Shown piece after piece: positions 6,460 through 11,735 of a DNA stretch of 11,735 bases. The stretch is taken from the NCBI GenBank assembly GCA_021802025.1, contig JAKABC010000038.1, positions 1 through 11,735 on the forward strand, written 5' to 3'. Made by a program: the position numbers and the translations under genes. Position 1 is the first letter of the stretch. The number at the start of each line of letters is the position of its first letter. The notes under the pieces were generated by a model, which was not told the origin of the DNA, did no database searches, and saw only the letters and a list, made by a program, of their open reading frames with translations. The stretch comes from Actinomycetes bacterium. Its GTDB lineage: Bacteria > Actinomycetota > Acidimicrobiia > Acidimicrobiales > RAAP-2.

Positions 6460-6795
6460 GTGAGCCTCACCGACGCCGAACGCCAGAGCCGCCTGCGCGC
6501 GCTCGAGTCACTGATGGACCTCATGCGTCCGGCCGTCCAGGCCGACGGGGGCGACCTCGTGCTGATCTCGGCCGACGTCGAGAGCGGTGTCGTCGAGGTC
6601 GAGCTGCGCGGCGCGTGCTCGAGCTGCGCGATCTCCTCGGACACCCTCCAGGGCGGGGTCACCCGGATCCTCACCGACCGACTGGCCTGGGTGAGCGAGG
6701 TGCGCGGCGGCGTCGACGACTCGATCGACCCGGAGGACTCGATGATCCTGGGCACCGGGGCCTACGTGCCCCGCTACCGCGAGCGCTCGAGCTAG
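6460..6795 (+). CDS. NifU C-terminal (Nfu-type) Fe-S scaffold domain protein
   Basis: A 111-residue stand-alone NifU-like domain that binds an Fe-S cluster between subunits and passes it to apo-proteins in the cytoplasm. The cluster ligands Cys53 and Cys56 lie in the family motif GACSSCAISSDTLQGG (51-66). The conserved ADGGDL (28-33) and the following strands are also present. After the domain (about residue 80) comes a roughly 30-residue tail rich in Asp/Ser, then Gly/Tyr/Arg, with no recognised motif. The start is GTG 6460 directly after a G-run. It is divergent from the P450, and its stop shares CTAG 6792-6795 with the convergent SDR gene. It need not serve its neighbours specifically, although an Fe-S ferredoxin would be needed by the P450. 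Confidence 0.88.
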   Translation: MSLTDAERQSRLRALESLMDLMRPAVQADGGDLVLISADVESGVVEVELRGACSSCAISSDTLQGGVTRILTDRLAWVSEVRGGVDDSIDPEDSMILGTGAYVPRYRERSS

Positions 6796-7703
6796 AGGTC
6801 GATCTCGACCCCGGTGAGGCGCGCCAGCGCCTCGACGAGGCGCGGGCCCACGCCCTCGCGCGTCGCGCGTCGGGGCGGGCGCACCAGGGTGGCCGGCCCG
6901 ACCAGACCCGCGGGGCCGGCCGGGCCGTAGTAGGCGCCGTTGGCGGCCTCGGGGCTGGTGAGTGCGACGAGCAGGGGCTCGGCGCCCCAGTCGACCTCCT
7001 GGTGGGGCAGCCACCGGGACTCGAGCAGGCTGCGACGGGGCCGGTCCCGCCCGACGCTCGCCCCGGCGCTGAAGAGCCCGGTGCGCACGAAGCCCGGGTG
7101 GGCCGCCACCGAGGCGAGGTCGGCGCCGCTCGCCCCGACGCGCTCGGCCAGCCACAGCGCGAGCACGAGGTCGGCCAGCTTGGACTGGGCGTAGGCGCGA
7201 AAGGGGCGGTAGTGCCGCGTGGCCTGGAGGTCGTCGAAGTCGAGGCGCCCGACGTGGGCCGCGCTCGAGGTCATCCACCCCACCCGGGCGTCCCCGGAGC
7301 GGGTGAGCAGCGCCGCGAGCCGGGCCACCAGGGCGTAGTGGCCGGCGACGTTGGTGGCGAACTGCAGCTCCAGGCCGTCGACGGTCTCGGTGCGCCGGGG
7401 TGGGCGCATCACCCCGGCGTTGTTGGCGAGCAGGTGGAGGGGTCGGCCCTCGCCGACCAGCCCCTCGACGAAGGCCCGCACCGAGGCGAGGTCGGCCAGG
7501 TCGAGTGCGCGCACCTCGAGGCGCGCACCGGGGTGGGCCTCGCGGATCTGGTTCGCGGCGCGCTCACCGCGCTCGAGCGAGCGCACGGCGAGCACCACCT
7601 CGGCGCCGGCGCCGGCCAGGCGCCGGGCGATCTCGAGGCCGAGCCCGCCGCTCGCGCCGGTGACGACGGCGCGCCGGCCGCCCTGGGGGGGTACGTCGTA
7701 CAC
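6792..7703 (-). CDS. Short-chain dehydrogenase/reductase (SDR), retinol-dehydrogenase-like
   Basis: A 303-residue NAD(P)-dependent oxidoreductase of the classical SDR fold. The cofactor loop TGASGGLG is at 15-22, NNAG at 94-97, catalytic Asn117 is in TNVAGHYAL, the catalytic Ser is in MTSSAAH (144-150), and Tyr171-x3-Lys175 (YAQSK) completes the site. VRSLERGE at 40-47 after the second strand suggests preference for NADP through Arg41. The overall pattern (NNAGVM, LQFATN, HPGFVRTG) matches the retinol-dehydrogenase/WWOX-like group acting on lipophilic alcohols or ketones; the substrate is not known. The start is GTG 7703, two bases after the stop of the acyl-CoA dehydrogenase, so it is the second gene of that operon. 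The frame stays open far upstream (to 9806), but that stretch overlaps the acyl-CoA dehydrogenase and is not protein-like. Confidence 0.9.
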   Translation of the reverse strand: MYDVPPQGGRRAVVTGASGGLGLEIARRLAGAGAEVVLAVRSLERGERAANQIREAHPGARLEVRALDLADLASVRAFVEGLVGEGRPLHLLANNAGVMRPPRRTETVDGLELQFATNVAGHYALVARLAALLTRSGDARVGWMTSSAAHVGRLDFDDLQATRHYRPFRAYAQSKLADLVLALWLAERVGASGADLASVAAHPGFVRTGLFSAGASVGRDRPRRSLLESRWLPHQEVDWGAEPLLVALTSPEAANGAYYGPAGPAGLVGPATLVRPPRRATREGVGPRLVEALARLTGVEIDL

Positions 7704-7705
7704 CG

Positions 7706-8935
7706 TCAGGCGGCCGGGGGTTCCTTGGGCAGGCCCAGGACGCGCTCGCCGACGATGTTGCGCTGGATCTCGGCGGTGCCGCCCCAGATCGTCTCGGAGC
7801 GAGAGAAGAAGAACGAGCCCTGGAGCTCGCTCACCGGGTAGTCGGCCCGACCCCGCCGCGGTCCGGCGCCGGCGCCGGGGTCGGGGTCGCTCGAGCCGGT
7901 GAGCACCTGGCCGGCCATGCCCAGGATGTCGATCGCGAGGTTGGTCACCTCGCGGTGGGCCTCGGACCAGAACATCTTGTTGCAGGCCCCGAGCCGGGCC
8001 GCGTCGTGGGTGCCGCGCAGTCCGTCGGTGAGTGAGCGGTACCCGTTGACCTGCATGATCTTGACCTTGGACCAGGCGCGCACCAGGGCGTCGCGCACGA
8101 GGCGGTCGTCGGTGCGCCCGACGCGGTGGGCCTCGGCGACGATGGACTCCCACTCGCGCAGGAACCGCCGGTAGCTCGTCGTCGCCGACGAGCCCCGCTC
8201 GAAGCCGAGGGTGGTCATCGCCACCTTCCACCCGTTGTTCACCCCGCCGACCACGTTCTCGGCGGGGCAGCGGGCGTCGGTGAAGAAGACCTCGTTGAAC
8301 TCGGCCGTGCCGTCGACCTGGGTGATCGGGCGCACCTCGATCCCCGGCTGGTGCATCGGCACCAGCAGGTAGCTGATCCCGGCGTGCTTGGGCGCCGCGG
8401 GGTCGGTCCTCGTGAGCAGGAACACGTAGTCGGCGTGCTGGGCCTGGGTCGTCCAGACCTTCTGGCCGTTGATGACCCACTCGTCGCCGTCGAGCACGGC
8501 CGAGGTCGACAGGCTCGCGAGGTCGCTGCCGGCGTCGGGCTCGGAGAACCCCTGACACCAGGCGATCTCCCCGCGCAGGATGCCCGGGATGAAGCGGGCC
8601 TTCTGCTCCTCGGTGCCCCACTGCAGCAGGGTCGGCCCCACCAGGGTGTCGCCGAAGAAGTCGGCCCTCATCGGGGCGTTGGCGCGGGCGAACTCCTCGT
8701 TCACCACGACCTGGCGCATGAGGTCGAGGCCCTTGCCGCCGTACTCGGTGGGCCACCCGGCGCAGATCCAGCCCCCCGCGTAGAGCCGCTCGGTCCACGA
8801 GGCGACGAAGGCCTTGCGTTGCTCGGGGGTCATCGTGAAGTCCGGCTCGAACCAGCCCGCGGGCAGGTTCTCCTCCAGCCAGGTCGCCACCTCGTGGCGG
8901 TAGGCCTCGGCCTCGGGGGGGTAGGTGAGATCCAT
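7706..8935 (-). CDS. Acyl-CoA dehydrogenase (FadE-type)
   Basis: A FAD enzyme of 409 residues that introduces a 2,3-double bond into an acyl-CoA. The domains are N-terminal helical (to about 125), beta (WCQGFSEPDAGSDLASL at 126-142 contacts FAD and substrate; WVINGQKVWTT at 153-163), and C-terminal helical with GGTAEIQRNIVGERVLGLPKE at 385-405. The usual catalytic Glu before GT is Gly385. Glu246 in LGFERG is the likely alternative base, at the place used by isovaleryl-CoA dehydrogenases and many mycobacterial FadEs. A Gly/Pro/Asp-rich insert (about 348-364) sits before the last helices. The start is ATG 8935 within CCATGG; there is no Shine-Dalgarno, but TACGCT lies 6 nt upstream. It is followed by the SDR gene after 2 bases. 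Substrate specificity (fatty versus steroid side-chain) is open. Confidence 0.92.
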   Translation of the reverse strand: MDLTYPPEAEAYRHEVATWLEENLPAGWFEPDFTMTPEQRKAFVASWTERLYAGGWICAGWPTEYGGKGLDLMRQVVVNEEFARANAPMRADFFGDTLVGPTLLQWGTEEQKARFIPGILRGEIAWCQGFSEPDAGSDLASLSTSAVLDGDEWVINGQKVWTTQAQHADYVFLLTRTDPAAPKHAGISYLLVPMHQPGIEVRPITQVDGTAEFNEVFFTDARCPAENVVGGVNNGWKVAMTTLGFERGSSATTSYRRFLREWESIVAEAHRVGRTDDRLVRDALVRAWSKVKIMQVNGYRSLTDGLRGTHDAARLGACNKMFWSEAHREVTNLAIDILGMAGQVLTGSSDPDPGAGAGPRRGRADYPVSELQGSFFFSRSETIWGGTAEIQRNIVGERVLGLPKEPPAA

Positions 8936-8941
8936 GGCAGA

Positions 8942-8947
8942 AGCGTA
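8942..8947 (-). promoter_or_regulatory. Candidate -10 of the acyl-CoA dehydrogenase-SDR operon
   Basis: On the - strand this reads TACGCT, identical to the hexamers before pstB and the CMD gene. It is 6 nt from the ATG at 8935, giving a predicted leaderless transcript. Confidence 0.45.
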
Positions 8948-8960
8948 CCCAGCCCCCCGA

Positions 8961-8975
8961 GGCCCCGTCGGGGCC
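8961..8975. promoter_or_regulatory. 15-bp palindrome ggccccgtcggggcc, candidate operator
   Basis: It has perfect 7-bp arms around one central base, in the 70-bp gap between the acyl-CoA dehydrogenase start and the glycosyltransferase start. It begins 13 bp upstream of the acyl-CoA dehydrogenase -10. It shares CCCCG...CGGGG half-sites with the palindrome upstream of the P450. It is not well placed for a terminator, since no + strand gene ends before it. Confidence 0.35.
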
Positions 8976-9005
8976 ATTTGTGCCCTGGTCGGACGGTGGG
9001 CGAGA

Positions 9006-10403
9006 ATGGTGGACCGCCGACGAAAGCGACCCGTGCCCCGCTCCTTGCGCCAGACCATCGACGAGACCCGGGCGTCGTGGGAGCGCAGCCGGCGCCTCAG
9101 CCTGCCCGACGCGGTCCCGGCCCGGCCCCCGGCCCCGGGCGGGCTGCGCGTGGCCTACCTGCTCTATCGCGGCAACCCCCAGTGCGGGGGCCAGGGCGTC
9201 TACACCCGCCACCTCACGCGCGAGCTGGTGGCCCTCGGCCACAGCGTCGAGGTCTTCTCGGGCCCGCCCTGGCCGGTCCTCGACGAGGGGGTGGGCTTCA
9301 CCCCGGTGCGCTCGCTCGACCTGTACCGCGACCCCGACCCCTTCCGGATCCCCCACCCGAGGGAGTTCACCTCGCTGGCCGACCTCGTCGAGTTCGCGGT
9401 CATGCTGACGGCCGGCTTCGGCGAGCCCCTGGCCTTCTCCTGGCGGGCCGCCAAACTGCTGCGGGGCCGGCGCCACGACTTCGACATCGTCCACGACGAC
9501 CAGTGCATCGGCTCGGGGATCCTCGCCCTCCACCGTCGCGGGTGGCCCCTGCTCGAGACGCTCCACCACCCGATCACCGTCGACCGCTCCATCGCCCTCG
9601 ACCACGCGACGGACTGGCGCCAGCGGCTCACGACCCGTCGGTGGTTCGGCTTCTTGCGCATGCAGACCCGGGTCGCGCGCCGACTGCCGGCCGTGCTCAC
9701 CGTCTCGCACAACTCGCGCCGCGACATCCACGACCAGCTCGGCGTGGCGCTCGATCGGCTCACCGTCGTGCCGGTGGGCGTCGACCACACGGTCTTTCGC
9801 CCCCACGACGACGTCGTGAAGCGGCCCGGGCGCCTGATGGTGACGACGAGCTCCGACGTGCCGATGAAGGGGCTCGTCCCCTTGCTCGAGGCGGTGGCGA
9901 AGCTGCGCGTCGAGCGGCCGCTCGAGCTCGTGGTCATCGGCCGGCCCCGTCCCGGCGGTCGGGTCGCCGCGACCCTCGAGCGCCTGGGCCTCGCCGAGAT
10001 CGTCACCACCGTGTCGGGGGTGAGCGACGAGGAGCTGGCCCGTCTCTACGGCGAGGCCGAGGTGGCCATCGTGCCCAGTCTCTACGAGGGCTTCTCGCTG
10101 CCGGCCATCGAGGCGATGGCCTGCGCGGTGCCGGTGGTCGCGACGACCGGCGGGGCGCTGCCCGAGGTCGTGGGTCCGAGCGGCGAGGCCGCCCTGCTCG
10201 TGGAGCCCAACGACCCCGACGCCCTCGTTGGGGCGATCCGACGTCTCCTCGACGATCCGGCGCGGCGCGCGGCGATGGGCGCGCGGGGCCGCGAGCGGGT
10301 GATGGCCCGCTTCACCTGGGAGGTGACGGCTCGGGGGACCGCGGCCTGCTACGACGCCGTCGTGCGCGGCGCGGCGCTGCCCGCGTCGATGGTCTTCGAC
10401 TGA
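9006..10403 (+). CDS. GT4-family (GT-B fold) glycosyltransferase
   Basis: A retaining glycosyltransferase of 465 residues that transfers a sugar from a nucleotide-sugar donor, probably to a lipid or other small acceptor at the membrane face. The N-terminal Rossmann half starts near residue 47 with the acceptor-side glycine loop CGGQGVYTRHL (60-70). The C-terminal half has VPVGVDHTVFRP (255-266) and the donor-site E-x7-E motif Glu361...Glu369 (EGFSLPAIE), followed by PVVATTGGALPEVV (376-389). There is a basic ~45-residue N-terminal extension (RRRKRP at 3-8). I chose ATG 9006; in-frame starts at 8925, 8934 and 9033 exist, and no strong ribosome-binding site decides among them. The stop overlaps the methyltransferase start (TGATG). 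It is the first gene of a three-gene operon. The family is sure; donor and acceptor are unknown. Confidence 0.9.
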   Translation: MVDRRRKRPVPRSLRQTIDETRASWERSRRLSLPDAVPARPPAPGGLRVAYLLYRGNPQCGGQGVYTRHLTRELVALGHSVEVFSGPPWPVLDEGVGFTPVRSLDLYRDPDPFRIPHPREFTSLADLVEFAVMLTAGFGEPLAFSWRAAKLLRGRRHDFDIVHDDQCIGSGILALHRRGWPLLETLHHPITVDRSIALDHATDWRQRLTTRRWFGFLRMQTRVARRLPAVLTVSHNSRRDIHDQLGVALDRLTVVPVGVDHTVFRPHDDVVKRPGRLMVTTSSDVPMKGLVPLLEAVAKLRVERPLELVVIGRPRPGGRVAATLERLGLAEIVTTVSGVSDEELARLYGEAEVAIVPSLYEGFSLPAIEAMACAVPVVATTGGALPEVVGPSGEAALLVEPNDPDALVGAIRRLLDDPARRAAMGARGRERVMARFTWEVTARGTAACYDAVVRGAALPASMVFD

Positions 10404-11116
10404 TGCTGACCGCCCGCTACGACCGGCTCGGCCTGCGCCCCGGTGACGCGGTGCTCGACCTCGGCTGCGGGTTCGGCCGCCACGCCTACGAGGCGGCCCG
10501 CCGGGGCGCCCGCGTGGTCGCCCTCGACGCCGGCCGCGACGAGGTGGACGGCGTGCTCGCGACCTTCGTCGCGATGGCCGAGGCCGGCGAGCTCGTGCCC
10601 GGCGCGGCCCGCGCGGCGGTGGTCCAGGGCGACGCGCTGGCCCTGCCCTTCGCCGACGGGGCCTTCGACCGGGTCATCTGCTCCGAGGTGCTCGAGCACA
10701 TCCCCGACGACCGCGCGGCGATGGCCGAGCTGGCCCGCGTGCTGCGCCCCGGGGGCACCATGGCGATCACCGTCCCGCGCTTCACGCCCGAGCTGGTGAA
10801 CTGGGCCCTGTCGGACGAGTACCACAGCGTGCCCGGCGGCCACGTGCGCATCTACCGGCGCTCGGTGCTGCTCGAGCGCCTGGGCGCCACCGGCCTCGTG
10901 CCCTACGCCCGTCACCACGCCCACGGGCTGCACAGTCCGTACTGGTGGCTCAAGTGCCTCGTGGGCACGACCAACGAGGACCACCCGGCCGTCAAGGCCT
11001 ACCACCGGCTCTTGGTGTGGGACATCGTGAAGCGACCCGCGCTCACCCGCGCCGCCGAGGCCGTGCTCGCCCCGGTCATGGGCAAGTCCCTCGTCTACTA
11101 CCTGAAGAAGCCGTGA
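10403..11116 (+). CDS. Class I SAM-dependent methyltransferase (methyltransferase-11 type)
   Basis: A 237-residue Rossmann-fold methyltransferase. SAM-binding motif I is VLDLGCGFGRH at 17-27, the acidic residue for the ribose is Asp42, motif II GDALALPF is at 76-83, and the post-motif EVLEHIPDD at 95-103 is typical of the ubiE/methyltransferase-11 group. The C-terminal part (from about 140) has an unusual aromatic and His-rich stretch (HHAHGLHSPYWW at 171-182), possibly an acceptor or membrane-contact region. Motif I comes very early, so the N-terminus is short, but no other start fits: ATG 10403 overlaps the glycosyltransferase stop by one base. Its own stop overlaps the next start (GTGA). 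The coupling with a glycosyltransferase suggests methylation of the same glycoside or its aglycone; this is inference. Confidence 0.9.
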   Translation: MLTARYDRLGLRPGDAVLDLGCGFGRHAYEAARRGARVVALDAGRDEVDGVLATFVAMAEAGELVPGAARAAVVQGDALALPFADGAFDRVICSEVLEHIPDDRAAMAELARVLRPGGTMAITVPRFTPELVNWALSDEYHSVPGGHVRIYRRSVLLERLGATGLVPYARHHAHGLHSPYWWLKCLVGTTNEDHPAVKAYHRLLVWDIVKRPALTRAAEAVLAPVMGKSLVYYLKKP

Positions 11117-11735
11117 CCACCACCGACGCCCCCTTTTCGGTGCCCGACGTGCTCAGCGCCGAGGAGCTGGCCGCGACCGCCCGCTTCATCGCCGACGCCC
11201 AGCGGCCCGACGGCCAGATCCCCTGGTACCCCGGGGGCCACTGCGACCCCTGGAACCACGTCGAGGCCGCCATGGGGCTGACCGTCGCCGGCCACCTCGA
11301 GGCGGCGCGCGCCGCCTACCACTGGCTCGCGCGCGCCCAGCTGGGCGACGGCAGCTGGTTCAACTACTACCTCGGCGAGGGCGTGCGCGACGCCCGGCTC
11401 GACACCAACGTCTGCGCCTACGTCGCCACCGGGGTCTACCACTACCTGCTCGTGACCGGCGACGAGTCGCTCGCGGGCGCGCTCTGGCCCACCATCGAGG
11501 CGGCCATCGACTTCGTGCTCGCCCTCCAGCGCCCCGACGGGACGCTCACCTGGTCCCTCGACGCCCAGGGCCGCCGCGAGGGCTACGCCCTGCTCACCGG
11601 CTCCTCCTCGGCCTTCTTCTCGGTGCGCTGCGCGGCGACGCTGGCGCGCGTGCTCGGGCGTGACCGGCCCGACTGGCTCGCCGCGGCCGGTCGGCTCGGT
11701 CACGCGATCGCCCATCACCCCGGCGCCTTCGCGCC
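11113..11735 (+). CDS. Prenyltransferase/terpene-cyclase-like alpha/alpha-toroid protein (5' part; gene continues beyond the window)
   Basis: A reading frame of 207 codons from GTG 11113, overlapping the methyltransferase stop by 4 bases (GTGA), stays open to the right edge. It has a helical-repeat pattern with three Q-x-x-D-G-x(n)-W units: Gln30-Trp38 (QRPDGQIPW), Gln76-Trp82 (QLGDGSW) and Gln139-Trp147 (QRPDGTLTW). These resemble the QW-type turns of alpha/alpha-barrel proteins such as prenyltransferase-beta and squalene/hopene cyclases, and also some glycoside hydrolases. CDPWNHVEAAMG at 44-55 and RLDTNVCAYVATG at 95-107 look like conserved active-site-lining segments. No DxDD cyclase motif is visible in this part. 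From memory, similar actinobacterial proteins are annotated 'prenyltransferase'. A glycan-acting alpha/alpha enzyme is a real alternative. Real coding is clear from the overlap, frame and composition; the function is not. Confidence 0.8.
   Translation, partial: MTTTDAPFSVPDVLSAEELAATARFIADAQRPDGQIPWYPGGHCDPWNHVEAAMGLTVAGHLEAARAAYHWLARAQLGDGSWFNYYLGEGVRDARLDTNVCAYVATGVYHYLLVTGDESLAGALWPTIEAAIDFVLALQRPDGTLTWSLDAQGRREGYALLTGSSSAFFSVRCAATLARVLGRDRPDWLAAAGRLGHAIAHHPGAFA

Noticed and set aside
8961..8975. Hairpin ggccccgtcggggcc followed by attt, read as a terminator
   Set aside because: No + strand gene ends upstream of it and the T-run is only three bases. An operator or chance palindrome fits better.
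8925..9005. Glycosyltransferase start at GTG 8925 or ATG 8934
   Set aside because: Both overlap the start codon of the divergent acyl-CoA dehydrogenase and would place the gene on its promoter. ATG 9006 leaves a normal divergent gap, though support is only moderate.
6792..9806. A single ~1000-codon open frame on the - strand
   Set aside because: Only its last 303 codons (SDR) look like a protein. The rest is the antisense or offset frame of the acyl-CoA dehydrogenase and glycosyltransferase, kept open by high GC and rich in Arg/Gly/Pro/His.
8126..11116. A ~1000-codon open frame on the + strand
   Set aside because: Only 10403-11116 (methyltransferase) is real. The upstream part is antisense to the acyl-CoA dehydrogenase and out of frame with the glycosyltransferase, with low-complexity composition.
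11098..11718. Open frame of ~206 codons on the - strand at the right edge
   Set aside because: It lies opposite the prenyltransferase-like gene, which has a coupled start and clear repeat motifs. The antisense translation is Gly/Val/Glu-rich without motifs.
1..11735. Mobile element, phage, CRISPR or RNA gene
   Set aside because: No transposase or integrase motifs, regular repeat-spacer pattern, or tRNA/rRNA sequence was seen on either strand. Composition is even throughout.

Overview
The window is very GC-rich DNA, packed with genes on both strands. It has many GTG starts, no TAA stops, TAnnnT-type -10 hexamers and several apparently leaderless genes. This fits an actinobacterium. An Acidimicrobiia-like or other non-model actinomycete is my inference; no rRNA or other marker gene is present to settle it. 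I see no tRNA, rRNA, CRISPR array, insertion sequence or phage gene. No stretch longer than about 150 bases lacks a gene.

Layout: (1) 1-2250 is a phosphate-uptake block. It holds the end of pstC and a complete pstA on the + strand, then pstB on the - strand facing them, with a strong hairpin between. (2) 2251-2399 is a divergent control region with a 32-bp near-palindrome that also reads as PHO-box-like 11-nt repeats. (3) 2400-4243 holds an amidase-signature hydrolase and a translationally coupled GNAT acetyltransferase. (4) 4240-5132 holds a small beta-carbonic anhydrase (-) and a CMD/AhpD-fold protein (+), divergent from a 50-bp gap. (5) 5129-6795 holds a cytochrome P450 (-) and a NifU-type Fe-S scaffold domain (+), again divergent. 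(6) 6792-8935 is a - strand acyl-CoA dehydrogenase and short-chain dehydrogenase operon. (7) 9006-11735 is a tightly overlapped + strand operon: GT4 glycosyltransferase, class I SAM methyltransferase, and a prenyltransferase-like alpha/alpha-toroid protein that runs off the window.

The functional themes are high-affinity phosphate import, redox and lipid metabolism (P450, acyl-CoA dehydrogenase, SDR, Fe-S maturation), and a probable glycolipid or isoprenoid-glycoside modification operon at the right edge. That operon is the best candidate for an under-described pathway.

Architecture is also notable. Three of the four convergent gene pairs end on one shared CTAG, so each TAG stop is the reverse complement of the other. 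By eye CTAG occurs only five times in the window and never inside a reading frame. Several genes have a TAnnnT hexamer 6-7 nt before the start codon (leaderless type) or 16 nt before it (short leader with a Shine-Dalgarno).
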